NCBI RefSeq assembly: GCF_024763615.1
Contig: NC_077223.1
Coordinates: forward strand, 103,974,627-104,038,626
Length of the DNA: 64,000 nucleotides
Direction: 5' to 3'
From: Phlebotomus papatasi
Taxonomy: Eukaryota > Arthropoda > Insecta > Diptera > Psychodidae
The number at the start of each line of letters is the position of its first letter. Positions within the stretch are counted from its first letter, which is position 1. The position numbers and the translations under genes were made by a program. The notes under the pieces were generated by a model. The model saw only the letters and a list, made by a program, of their open reading frames with translations, ran no database searches and had not been told where the DNA came from. Below, one piece after another: positions 34,130-44,689 of this stretch.

Positions 34130-34589
34130 CAGTAGGTGTCAAAAGTTTGTTACCTCATGTATGTTCGAAAAACCGGTGCAAAAAACGATAGAAAAAATTA
34201 CTTTTTAATTTTTTTTCTTTTCGCGAATTAGTTGCCTGTAATCCGTAGATTTTATTTATATATTTCGGACATTTCGGAAAAATTATTTAATTTTATTTCA
34301 TATAAAAAATTATTGTTTTCCAAAAGTTGGTAATTTTTGAAAAATCAAAAGTTTGTTGCCTCATTTGAAAAGTTACTCAAAATGGTAAAAACATGCAACT
34401 AACTTAAAATTAATCAGCTATATTTTGAGTCTATGTCATTTGAGAGGCCAATGGTGGGATTGGACATTTCTAAAGTTATCTATGGTAAATACATGTGTAT
34501 AAGAGTAATGATAAATAACAAGAAAAAATCTGTTTTTTTTTTTTTTAAATTCATAATTTAGTTTAAAATGGCAAGTTAAAGCAGTTAAA

Positions 34590-35270
34590 CACTCTTAGAA
34601 AAATTAGTTCATACAAGCTCATATGCAGTTATTAGAACTATAAAATATAGTAAATATAGACCCAACTATATATTTAGGTTGGGTAACTAAATGAAATAGT
34701 TGACCACAGTTAGTTAAAGTATCCTTTTCATTTAGTTATGACAACTAAATCAAAATAGTAATGGGTACTATAACATATTAGTTCCAATTACTAAATAAAT
34801 GGGGTTGATACCCATCTTATTGGCTGTAATAACTATATCATATTAGTTGTGGTTACTATATAGCATTCATTGTGATGCATATTTCTTATTAGTTGCTTAA
34901 AATTCGAAAGAGCTTCAACGCATTACTAAAATAAAAATTACTCTTTACTATTGGAAAAGTAGTCATAACTTTATGAAAATATAGGCCCATCTATTTACAT
35001 TGGTTGTGAGAACTAAAATGAATTAGTGACCAATATTAGTTGGGATAATGATTTCATTTAATTAACACAAGCAAATATAATTGTATGAAAGTATTATGAA
35101 ATAATTGCCGCAACTTATCCACGTAAATATTGTCTTATATTCTCACTACTAATAAATTTATTATGAGTATAATGTTTTAAGAATATAAGAACCATTTTAA
35201 ATAGATTTGATAATAATCGCCCGAACAACTCATTTTCATTAGTAATCACGTCTAAACTTTTCTAAGAGTG
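34590..35270. mobile_element. Element R (681 bp) inserted in left arm of P
   Basis: CACTCTTAGAAAAATTAG and CTAAACTTTTCTAAGAGTG are TIRs. The mirror arm of P lacks this segment, giving the empty site GTTAAA-AGGG. The interior is a run of short TAACTAAAT / TTAGTTGTGGTTACTATA-like units. Confidence 0.75.
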
Positions 35271-35399
35271 AAGGGTATGAAATCGTCCAGAGATACTGCC
35301 GGAATGAATCTGCGTCGTTAGTTGCTAGATTTTATGAAAAATCACGAGAGATTATACATAAATTTTTCAAATATTATAGTAATGAGGTACGAGTACATC

Positions 35400-35530
35400 T
35401 GAAAAACGCTACTGGCAGACCTAGGGTATCGACTTAGAAGGTTGATAACAGCATTGTAAGTATCTCTGATAGTGACCCAACGATGTCTGCTTCATAAATT
35501 GAAAGACAGTTGGTTGCTGAAGGAACACAG
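35400..35530 (+). pseudogene. Tc1-type transposase N-terminal remnant, left arm of P
   Basis: The frame GCAGACCTAGGGTATCGACT reads GRPRVST, stop, KVDNSIVSISDSDPTMSAS, stop, IERQLVAEG. GRPR followed by a second helix-turn-helix is the linker and DNA-binding region of Tc1/mariner transposases. The stops show it is dead. The catalytic DDE part is absent. Confidence 0.78.
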
Positions 35531-35779
35531 GTCCTTACTGTTACAAAAACAAGCCCATATTAAATGAAAATGGTCAGAATATTTGGGTGACAAGCAATAT
35601 TCCATTGGTAAACAAGATCAATCTGTATAAAAGGTTGTAGATTTACTTGAAACATGTTAAACAAGTAAAATTACAACCATTTATTCAGATTAGACTAGCT
35701 AACTAATGGAATATTGGGAATATTGTTTGTCTCCCAAATATTCTGACCATTTTCAGTTGATTTTTATAAAAGTAGGGAC

Positions 35780-35910
35780 CTGTGTCCTTTATGTAACCAA
35801 CTGACTGTGAATTTTTGAAGCAGACATAATAGAGTCACTATTAGTGATACTTATAATGCTGTTATCGACCTTCTGAGTCGAAACCTTAGGTATGCCAGTA
35901 ACGTTTTTTA
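35780..35910 (-). pseudogene. Tc1-type transposase N-terminal remnant, right arm of P
   Basis: Read on the minus strand it gives KVSTQKVDNSIISITNSD, then SIMSASKIHSQLVT and a stop: the same segment as the left arm in mirror orientation, independently diverged. Confidence 0.75.
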
Positions 35911-36126
35911 GATGAGGTCGTACCTTATCACCATATATTTTGGTGATTTTATGTATATCCTGTAGAGATTTTCCATAAAATAAACAATTGACGACGAAGA
36001 TTCATTCCAGCAGTATCTCAGGACAATTTCTCTCCTTTTAACTTTTTGTAATTTGCAATTTTTAACCTAAATTATAAATGATCAAAAAATAGATAATTTC
36101 TTGTTATTTATCAATACTTTTATATA

Positions 36127-36456
36127 CAGTAGAGTCTCTCAAATCTGAATCTCTCAAATTCGAACAACGTTTGGATTCAAAATTTGAATTGTGGGGTTAT
36201 GTTAAAAAAAATCGTATTTTGGATGAATGAAAATCATATTTATGTGCTTCTTCTCGAATGCTTGCTTATATTATGATCGTATAAAATGATAAGGAAGTAT
36301 GTTACCACTAAGACTTGTGAGAAAGTACGGGAATTTGATTCAAAGTACAATTGAATCTCACAAAAATATCGTTAGTTTTGAAAAAATCGTTCAAATTTGG
36401 GAGGTGAGAAATGTCAAAAATACCCCCCGAGCGATCGAATTTAGGAGACTCTACTG
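36127..36456. mobile_element. Pogo/mariner-type MITE Q (330 bp) inserted in right arm of P
   Basis: CAGTAGAGTCTCTCAAATC and GGAGACTCTACTG with TA on each side; the left arm of P has ACATGTGTATAAGAG uninterrupted at the matching point. A 61-codon frame inside is not a gene. Confidence 0.82.
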
Positions 36457-37401
36457 TACATGTATTTACCATAGGCAACTTTAGCAACGTACAAACTCAC
36501 CATTTGCCTTTCAAATGACCTAAATTCAAAACGTAACTGGTTTACATTAAGTTTGTTGCATGTTTTGATCATTTTAAATTAGTTCTTTAAATGAGGCAAC
36601 AAACTTTTGATATTTCAAAAATGACCAACTTTTGGAAAACAATAATTTTTTATATGAAATATATTTTTTTTAATATATAAATAAGATCTACGGATTACAC
36701 GCAACTAATTTGGAAAAAGAAAAATTCGAAAAAGTATTTTTTTCTAAAATTTTTTGCACCTTGTTTCCCGATCATACGTGAGGCAACAAACTTTTGACAC
36801 CTACTGTATATTCCACTATACTATATTATTATTATTTTTTGTTGTTGTTCACTTTCTTTTTTTTCTATGCCTCTTCCTCTATCCCAACATAACTTACCAC
36901 TGAAACATTTCTGTAGCTCAAAAGTAAATGAGGTGGAATCCGATTGACGTGACAGCTTTTGTAGAGTGGTTGAAATTTGAAATTTCCGTATTCATCTGCC
37001 AGAGGTTCCATTTAAAAATATGATATAGCAGAAAAAAAATAGGGAAAAAGAGACTCAATATTGTGCCATAAAAAAATCCCATAAAAAGAATAACAATAGA
37101 AGTGATTGAGGAAAAAATAAGTCAATTTATGAGGCTTTAAAGGGGAAAAACTCCCTTCTCAAACTTTCTCCCTGTTACAACACCAATCCCAAACACCACC
37201 CACCCCCCTCCCAGTCACCCACCTTCAAAAACCCACCCACCCATCCACATCAACTGATATTACCGATATTAAAGTTTTTGGGGGCGTTGGGGATGGAAAG
37301 TTTTGTTGTTGCAGAAGAAGCAAGTTTGATGGGGAAAATCAAGTTGAAGATGTCTCAATTGATAAATAAACTCACTAATATTTGGATAAATTGCACAGTA
37401 C

Positions 37402-37681
37402 CTTCGTCCAATGATGCAGCACATAGTGGCCCAACCCACTTTCCTTTAACACACTTAATCTTGCATAGTCTTCGATCGCCAAGTGGTCCAATTTCACTTG
37501 GGAAGCGAATTTCACTCACGATGCGGAACTGATTGATTTCCTTCTCTTCAGCATCCTCCTCAGACTCCTCCTCACTCGATTCCGAATACTCACCAGGATA
37601 CGGTAGTCGATGATCTTCACTGCCATCGTCTGGTCCCGCTGGAAATTCAAAAGAGGACTCTTCAATCCTTTCACTCCAATA
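37402..37681 (-). CDS. Ig/CCP gene, acidic linker plus CCP-like half-module exon
   Basis: The minus-strand frame reads WSERIEESSFEFPAGPDDG, then a run of Glu, Ser and Asp (EYSESSEEESEEDAEEKE), then FPSEIGPLGDRRLCKIKC and VKGKWVGPLC. The last part matches the C-terminal half of a CCP module (Cys, basic, Cys, Gly-Lys-Trp, Cys). The donor is GAAG|GTACTG at 37402 and leaves one base. The 5' edge is uncertain. An acceptor ending at 37682 (TATTCCAAAG) gives phase 0. A weaker one ending at 37660 (GGATTGAAG) gives phase 1, which would join the 56726 exon in frame. The residual base at the 3' end does not fit the phase-0 start of the next recognised CCP exon, so at least one exon lies between. The acidic stretch contrasts with the basic exon upstream. 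Confidence 0.78.
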
Positions 37682-37934
37682 CTTTGGAATAAATTAACTT
37701 GGGAAAACTCCTTCAACTCTCTCTCATTCTCCATTATCTCCTAACAACTGTTTCAATTTAATGTATTATTTGCATTTATCAATAGATTTTCTGCATCTCT
37801 GAAGCAAATAGTCTATTTATTAAACTATCTCCAGCTTTTTAGGACATTGAATGTTCAACAAATTGCTGATTTATTTGTGTTGAAAATCGCTTGAAAACGC
37901 CCGGTGGACTTTATTGAATTTGAACTGGTTCAAA

Positions 37935-39170
37935 CTTGTCAGAAATTCCAAGACCTTTCCAACGGATTCAAAATTGAGTCATTTTACTGAGAATACGCTG
38001 TCACGAAGGTCCAGAACATTTTCAAGATTGACCTTGAAAAAGCGTCACTAGGATCAAAAAGTCTCAAAAGCTTTTTTAAGCAACTCGGAAAATCGTTTAA
38101 AAAAGATTTAAGAAGCTCATCTGTGGATAACTTGCTTATTACCGGTTATGAACCGTTTAAAAACGGTTCAGATTTGTCAGAAATTCCAAGACCTTTCCAA
38201 CGGATTCAAAATTGAGTCATTTTACTGAGAAATACGCTATCAAGAAGATCCAGAACGTCTTCAAGATTGACTTTGAAAAACCATCACTAGGATCAAAAAG
38301 CCTCAAAAGCTTTTTTAAGCGACTCAGAAAATCGTTTAAAAAAGATCCGAGGAGCTTATCTGTTGATAACCTGCTTATTACCGGTTATGAACCGCTTAAA
38401 AACAGTTCAGATTTGTCAGAAATTCCAAGACCTTTCAAACGGATTCAAAATTGAGTCATTCTGCTGATAAATACGCTGTCAAGAACGTTTTCAAGATTGA
38501 CCTTGAAAAACCGTCACTAGGATCAAAAAGCCTCAAAAGCTTTTTTAAGCGACTCAGAAAATCGTTTGAAAAAGATTTGAGGAGCTTATCTGTGGATAAC
38601 TTGCTTATTACCGGTTATGAACCGTTCAAAAACGGTTCAGACTTGTCAGAAATTCCAAGACCTTTCAAACGGATTCAAAATTGAGTCATTCTGCTGATAA
38701 ATACGCTGTCAAGAACGTTTTCAAGATTGACCTTGAAAAACCATCACTAGGATCAAAAAGCCTCAAAAGCTTTTTTAAGCGACTCAGAAAATCGTTTGAA
38801 AAAGATTTGAGGAGCTTATCTGTGGATAACTTGCTTATTACCGGTTATGAACCGTTCAAAAACGGTTCAGACTTGTCAGAAATTCCAAGACCTTTCAAAC
38901 GGATTCAAAATTGAACCATTCTACTGATATAAATGGGCTGTTAAGAACGTTTTTAAGATTGACCTTGAAAAACCATCACTAGGATCAAAAAGCCTCAAAA
39001 GCTTTTTTAAGCGACTCAGAAAATCGTTTAAAAAAGATTTAAGGAGCTTATATGTTGATAACCTGCTTATTACCGGTTATGAACCGTTTAAAAACGGTTC
39101 GGAATTATCACAAAATCTGACACGTTTCCAATGGATTCAAAATTAACCCATTCTCCTGATAAATACACTT
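37935..39170 (+). repeat. Tandem array of about 230-240 bp units (five units)
   Basis: TTGTCAGAAATTCCAAGACC recurs at 37935, 38173, 38413, 38643 and 38873, with a decayed start near 39104, so the period is 238, 240, 230, 230 bp. The third and fourth full units are almost identical. Each unit includes the dyad GAACCGTTTAAAAACGGTTC. Three successive units are open for 77-80 codons in the same frame (MSHSADKYAVKN-type start from TTG, ending in KRIQN and TGA), the stop of one overlapping the TTG of the next. No ATG is present, so I call it satellite. Confidence 0.85.
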
Positions 39171-39235
39171 CCAAGAACGGTTTTATGATTGACTGTAAAA
39201 CTGTGTAAACGTTATGATAAAAAAAAATAATTCTA

Positions 39236-39489
39236 TACTGAGAAAAAAAATGGGGGTGCGATTAACTTTTTTTCATCATAACTTTAACACTTTTTGGGTG
39301 TAAAAATATATCAACATTTTTTAGTGTTAATTTTGCACCTTTTAAGAGTAAAATCAACATGAAAGGAGGGCAAATTTAACGCATAGTACACCTAAAAAGG
39401 GTAATATTTACACCGTTTTCGGATCAATACTGCAGGGTAAAATTAACATTTCCGGAATATTATTTGGCATTTTGGGATTTATCTCAGTG
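39236..39489. mobile_element. Family-T MITE (CACTGAGA), copy 1
   Basis: About 250 bp starting ACTGAGAAAAAAAATGGGGG and ending TATCTCAGTG. The middle carries a hairpin TTAATTTTGCACC / GAGTAAAATCAACAT. Slightly diverged from copies 2-4. Confidence 0.75.
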
Positions 39490-39580
39490 TATTAATTTAT
39501 TAACTGATTATCATTGCCCAAACTTGGTTTATCCGGAATTACGCGTAGTCCGGAATTATAATTTATTAGTGATTTTAGTG

Positions 39581-40338
39581 CACACTTGACCGATTTGTAA
39601 ATGTTTGTGCCGAAACAGGTATGAATGTGAACGACGAAAAGTCGGAGGTAATGGTGATTTCCCGAGAATCTGTGGGATGCACTCTACATGTTAGTGGAGC
39701 CTCATTGACACAGGTGAAGAAGTTCAAGTATCTCGGGGTGTTATTCACGAGTGATGGTAGGATGGAGGCAGAACTCTCGTCGCGAATCGGTCAGGCTTCT
39801 GCAGTTATGAGGGAGCTTGGCAGAAGCGTGTTGAGGAAGGCCGAGCTTAGTCGATCGGCTAAATTATCGGTTTTCAAAGCTGTGTTCATTCCTATTCTCA
39901 CCTATGGTCATGAGATTTGGGTAATGACCGAAAGGGTAAGATCGCGAGTACAAGCTGCCGAGATGAGGTACCTTCGAGCGGTTAAGGGAATCACTCGTAG
40001 AGATCGAGTGAGGAATGTGGCCGTTCGTGAGGAACTAAGAGTTGAGGAGCTGCTTCTTCGGATTGAGAGATCACAACTTCGATGGTATGGACATGTTCAA
40101 CGCATGAATGAAGAAAGATTCCCCAGAAAAGCTATGCAAGCCATTGTGAGGAGACCTCGGCCTCGAGGCAGACCTAGGACAAGGTGGCTGAATCAAATTC
40201 AGGATCTTGCATGGGAACGCCTTGGGATCGAACTCGAACATCTTCCTGAAGTGGCGGAGGACCGACAGGCGTGGGCTGTTAACCTTGGTGTCATGGGCCC
40301 GCGACCCCAATAGGGATAAGCGGTTGAAAATGAATGAA
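39581..40338 (+). mobile_element. 5'-truncated LINE insertion with 14-bp target duplication
   Basis: TAGTGATTTTAGTG at 39567-39580 and 40339-40352 flanks the segment exactly. The 3' end is a short (TGAA) tail after GGGATAAGCGGTTGAAAA. The body starts mid-ORF, the hallmark of aborted target-primed reverse transcription. It stands out as GC-rich DNA in an AT-rich intron, which suggests a recent insertion. Confidence 0.88.
39621..40313 (+). CDS. LINE reverse transcriptase, C-terminal 230 residues (partial)
   Basis: An intact reading frame with the C-terminal part of a non-LTR reverse transcriptase: NDEKSEVMVIS, then FKYLGVLFTSDGRM, HEIWVMTERVRSRVQAAEMR and RSQLRWYGHVQRMNEERFPR, ending in MGPRPQ. 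The KYLG and RWYGH motifs belong to the thumb and post-RT region of endonuclease-type (RTE/CR1/Jockey-like) LINEs. The endonuclease, the fingers-palm and the catalytic YxDD box are absent because the copy is 5'-truncated, so it cannot be active. The apparent start codon is not a real start. A decayed sister copy lies at 27680-28012. Clade not assigned. Confidence 0.88.
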   Translation: MNVNDEKSEVMVISRESVGCTLHVSGASLTQVKKFKYLGVLFTSDGRMEAELSSRIGQASAVMRELGRSVLRKAELSRSAKLSVFKAVFIPILTYGHEIWVMTERVRSRVQAAEMRYLRAVKGITRRDRVRNVAVREELRVEELLLRIERSQLRWYGHVQRMNEERFPRKAMQAIVRRPRPRGRPRTRWLNQIQDLAWERLGIELEHLPEVAEDRQAWAVNLGVMGPRPQ

Positions 40339-40734
40339 TAGTGATTTTAGTGGTTAATGGGCACGGGGCTTGTAGGGTAGAGTCAGTACTTTTTTACCAG
40401 TAAGCCCTTTTTCGCCACCTAAATTAAAAACACATTTTAAGAAAATTATGAGTTCGTGGAACTACGAAATGAGTGTTATTTCGTGACCTCTAGCCTAATG
40501 AATCAGAAAACCATATCAGATGCTCCACCAACTGGATTATTTGCAAGTTAATTAAAGAAATTGTCGACAAGGTGAACAGTCATCAAAAAATATGGTGATT
40601 ATGAGAAGTTATGCAATTAGGCTGAAAATAAATTGCCATACAGCTGACTAGATTAGCTTGGCAATCTTGCTCTCTCTTTTTGACTGGCCCATCCCCAATG
40701 AAATGTAAAACATATTGTGAAATCCGTAACATAC

Positions 40735-40855
40735 AACCAGAGAAAGGACATTTCCACCGTTTAGTCCTGGAGGTTGGAATCAACGCTAAGACGGCGGTGG
40801 TCGCATGAGCGGTGGGAAAGATCAAGAATGAGATGAAATAAATTCAATTCAAATA
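40735..40855 (+). repeat. SINE-like repeat H, copy 4, inverted, inside element F
   Basis: Plus strand reads GGAGGTTGGAATCAACGC, TAAGACGGCGGTGG and ends AATAAATTCAATTCAA. This is opposite in orientation to copies 1-3. Confidence 0.6.
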
Positions 40856-41481
40856 TGGAGTTCTTAATAAACTTGTCAACGCTCAGACAAATTGTCTTGT
40901 ATTATTTTATGTTTTTTCATTACAATATTCGATATTTTTTCACTGAAAGTCAATCCGTTATTAACTAAGCTTTGTTCTAATATCATTTTTTAATAATGTT
41001 TTCCAAAAAAAAATAAAGAAATACGGATGTGGTGAAATAGGGCTTACTTTTTTCGGTTGTGTAAGTACTTTTCGCCACTCATTTTTCCAAGTATTTTACA
41101 AGTGGCGCTCCTCGCGGAATTTAGTTGAAATAGGCGTAATTTTCAATTTATTTTTGTCGCAAATAAAAAATGTGCAAAAAATAATTCGAAATACTCTAAT
41201 AATTGTCTAACATCGGTGTTAAATAAGAAAAGTACTGTGTCGTGTGCCCTTGGGGGTTTTCGAAAGCTGCTGTTTCTTAAAAATCAATTGAAAACAAGTG
41301 GCGAAAAAGTGTTTACAAGGTGGCGAAAAGTACTGAAACATGCATTGTTGCAGGAAATGTACTTTTTCAACCAGATACTCAAAAGTTCCTGGAAAGTCCC
41401 CTGGTTCAATAGATAGACAATGCTTCAAAGCACTTGTACAAAAAATTTCATTTTATTTCGACAAAAAGTGTAAGAATTATA

Positions 41482-42435
41482 GGGGGAACTGGGGCAGTAG
41501 TAATCTGGGGTAGTTGTAAACACTGTGATTTTTTTCATTAATTTTAAGACTCCAGAGGATAAAACCCATAAGCATTCATAGATACCATGGGGATGTATGT
41601 CCACAGATAAATTGGTCAATAAAATCCTAATATACTTTAAAAATAAAAATCATTTTCCTGAAAATGTTGATATTTCGATTATTTTGATCATTTGGATTTC
41701 CACCTGGAAATTAAAAATTGTGTAAAATAATCGAAATGTAGCAATACCAGTTCTTTCCTACATCTTTTAGGATTATATTAATGCATTTACTAGAGAAATT
41801 GAGATTCTCATTATTTCAAAAGAATTAATAATTGGTCAGAAAACAGCATTTGGGGTAGATGTAAACAGGCAATTTCAATTTCACAAAATGAGTAGGTAAA
41901 AGAGCGGGAAATTGACCTTCATGCGAAATATCTATAATTCATAGATTACGAAAAAAATTGGTGGCGCTGTGTTCAATAAAAAGTCACATGATGTCAAAAT
42001 ATGGGGAAAATCCATTGAAAAATGTCTTTGATATGCATGCTTTTAGTTTTTATGCTATTTTAATTATTCTTTGTAAAAAGTGTCGTGATTTTTTGAAAAA
42101 TATACAGTCTTTATATATCTCTTAAGTAATTAAAATAATCGAGAGTGGTGTAAAGTTAATTTCAAGGGTGGGAAAAAAGGTGTTTACATCCTCCCCAGAA
42201 AGTGGTTACTTCTACCCCAGGTATTTTGTGAAAAGAGAAAAATGCACAGGGACACAAATTTTATTTTTATGGAAAACTCAATTGTTTTCCAGCATCCGCA
42301 TTACCCTCGACGAATTGCCTATACCCAAGGGTAAAACATGTGCTAAGAAATATTTTCCAAAAAATCACGGTGTCCTTGGAAAATCACCTCAAATTCGCAT
42401 GTATCGAAAATGATTACATGTGCCCCAGTCTCCTC
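41482..42435. mobile_element. Family-M element, 954-bp copy nested in element F
   Basis: Ends GGGGGAACTGGGGCAGTAGT and ATGTGCCCCAGTCTCCTC with TA flanks; inner GGGGTAG-TGTAAAC and GTTACTTCTACCCC are also inverted. The longest family-M copy; no clear transposase frame. Confidence 0.68.
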
Positions 42436-42466
42436 TAAGGGTGTCAAACCTTAAGGTGGCGAAAGG

Positions 42467-42526
42467 GCTGTGTGGATGTCAAAAGACGTCCAGCCCCTAC
42501 AAAAACTTTAAAGAAGAGAAGAAGAA
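42467..42526 (+). repeat. Retroelement 3' tail with (GAA)n, copy 2
   Basis: GGCTGTGTGGATGTCAAAAG, ACGTCCAGCCCC and AAAACTTTAAAGAAGAGAAG match copy 1 at 5479. It lies inside element F close to its right terminus. Confidence 0.55.
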
Positions 42527-42654
42527 GGTGGCGAAAAGTACTTACTCTACCCTACTGCTTTAGTAATATGCTTTACTACAATGCCCAGTTCTCAAACGCT
42601 CCACCCTGCCCTACGTGTAATATTAAGCCTAACAGCTTAAATGGTTCTTTCGAC

Positions 42655-42840
42655 ACCTTGATGGGGTAATTCGGAATCATGTCTATTTTGGAATTTTGTG
42701 ATTTTCTCACTGTTTCAGAAGAAGTACAAGACTTTACGATTGAGAGCACTTCTTCGTTGCTTTTTCCTTTTCCCATCTAAAACCATTAGGAAATCTCAAA
42801 GTTTAAAATTAGATATGATACAAAATTACCCCATCTTACC
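42655..42840. mobile_element. GATGGGGTAA element
   Basis: Left TTGATGGGGTAATTCGG and right CAAAATTACCCCATCTTACCC are inverted; the right end is followed by TA, but the left terminus is eroded. Confidence 0.5.
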
Positions 42841-44689
42841 CTAGAAACATTAAATTTTATCATTTAAGAAAAATCAGAACTTTTCGCCTGAATGTCCAAG
42901 AATGCTACTCAAGCGACATGAGCAATATTTTGCTGAACTCTGCATGTTTTTTTTCTGTAGAACTATTAGACAAACATATAAACTTTCAAAAAGCTCCAAT
43001 ATTGCTTTACGAGTTACTGACTCGGAAGACTTCCTCTGAGCTTTAGACAAGATATCCAGGAAAGCCTTCAAGATTGCGTGAACATTTTCCGGAATCTTTT
43101 TTTGTTGTTGTTGTTACCCAACAATTCCCATGAAAATCACAGTTCTTCCTTTTTCCACATTCGATATATAAAGTTCCTGTTGAGAAGTTTGTCGTCAAGT
43201 CTCTCTTCTCAATGGGTGTAATTCTATTAACAGTCCAAACCCCTCGAAAACTCATTCAAATTAAATCCCATTTTTCTCTCGCCTCACATGCATACACAAC
43301 AAAAGGTCCTCCGTTTTTCCTTTTGTTGCCTCCACACCACCCGATAAATGTTCATGGGGGTGGAATGTTTAACAGAATAGAAGAGCAATGTCAATAATTT
43401 TCCAACACGGTTGTATGCTCTTTGGCAGAAGGAGATACACCGTGGGGGATGATTTCAGGTCTCATTCCCTATTTTCAGATTTTTCCTCGTCGTCAAATCA
43501 ACGCCTTTTCATTCCATGGTGTACAATTCGCATTTCTTTGTCTCAAACCCCAACCCCCCTTTGGAACCCCAACCCCATCTGGAAAAGCCATGAGAGAGAG
43601 GCTCAATCTTAAGCAGCAATTTAGCTACGCGGGGAAAAACATCTTCAAGCGACTTTCATTAATAAATAACGATTTTCTCTGATGTTACACAAAAAGTGTG
43701 GTACGTCGAAGAATGGTGATAAATTACGCGTCAATCAATATCAGCTCGTGTGTGTTGTAACTAATGAAATTATGGTGTTGTTTTGTAATTAAATTGACAG
43801 GTATTGTTTGAGCTAAGGGATTTAGATAAGATAAGTGGCTGGAAGAATGTGGTACAATGTTTATTTTACCTCAATCCCGAAGCACATAATGGAAGGATTT
43901 TAAATATCCCCAGTCCATTAATCTTCTAATGCAAAAATATCTCATACAACAGTGTCCCAATTATTTTTAAAAGCTTTTTCCACACCATGTTTTAACAATA
44001 TGCAAAAAGGACTCACTTGCATCTTTCATAAATGCAACAAAAGAATTTTTTTGATGCTACCCTCGCGTTTATCTCCATTTCAGAACAATAATTACAAGTT
44101 TTGCAAACAGGATTATACCATTGAAATTCAAGTGATCCTGAATGTTATGAATGTTTATTGCAAATAATCTCACTTAAATATACCACAACACTATGATGCT
44201 GCAAAATAATATTTCAAAGCATACAAAATCCAGTAAATTCAATCAATTTCAGACAATGCCTAATGAATATGTTAGTAATTGTTGAACAATAAAACCCAAA
44301 ATTGTGCATCAATTGAAAATTAATTTGCTGTTAAAATTGCTAACACATTTTAAATTGCAAACCAGAAAACTAATATTAATTATAATATGAACATTATTTT
44401 TTGATGTACCAAATATCGTATTTCATTAAAAAAAAAAATCATTTGCGCAATTATTTTGAATTAATTTACGATGAAATTATGCATGATTCAATCAAGATAG
44501 CACGAACATTAATTAATCTTAATTAATTAATTTGATAATGAGAGTAATACATCATCGATCATTCCTACGATTATTCAGGGATGAATAAGAATTTTGATGC
44601 TTTCTATTTATATTTTCTTAATCACTGCGATTTTCCCTACATTTAATCTATTTTTTTAAAATAAAACTTAACTGTAAACAATTTCGCCT
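42841..44689. other. Intron stretch without recognised elements
   Basis: Moderately GC-richer from 43200 to 43650, with several overlapping short frames on both strands, but none has a domain, and codon use does not favour one frame. Confidence 0.4.

Larger units (their letters stand above)
34130..36806. mobile_element. Palindromic Tc1-like element P (2.68 kb with inserts)
   Basis: TA-CAGTAGGTGTCAAAAGTTTG at the left and AACTTTTGACACCTACTG-TA at the right are Tc1-type ends. The pairing does not stop at a TIR: the left arm (34130-34589 plus 35271-35570) is matched by the right arm (35710-36126 plus 36459-36806). Both arms carry the same transposase N-terminal segment, so the element is a fold-back of two half copies around a spacer of about 130 bp. 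Without inserts R and Q it would be about 1.66 kb. Confidence 0.85.
40375..42552. mobile_element. Element F (2.18 kb, TA-GGG...CCC-TA), host of three insertions
   Basis: Ends GGGTAGAGTCAGTACTTTTT and GAAAAGTACTTACTCTACCC, flanked by TA. The subterminal motif GTGGCGAAAAGTACT recurs inside (about 41070, 41318, 42530). Within it lie repeat H copy 4, family M (41482-42435) and a GAA-tailed retroelement end. Confidence 0.72.

Noticed and set aside
37278..37532. Plus-strand 84-codon frame
   Set aside because: Opposite the acidic exon of the minus-strand gene and without a domain.
39621..40313. Host gene for a nucleic-acid enzyme
   Set aside because: The frame lies within an insertion with 14-bp target duplications and lacks the catalytic part; it is a truncated LINE.
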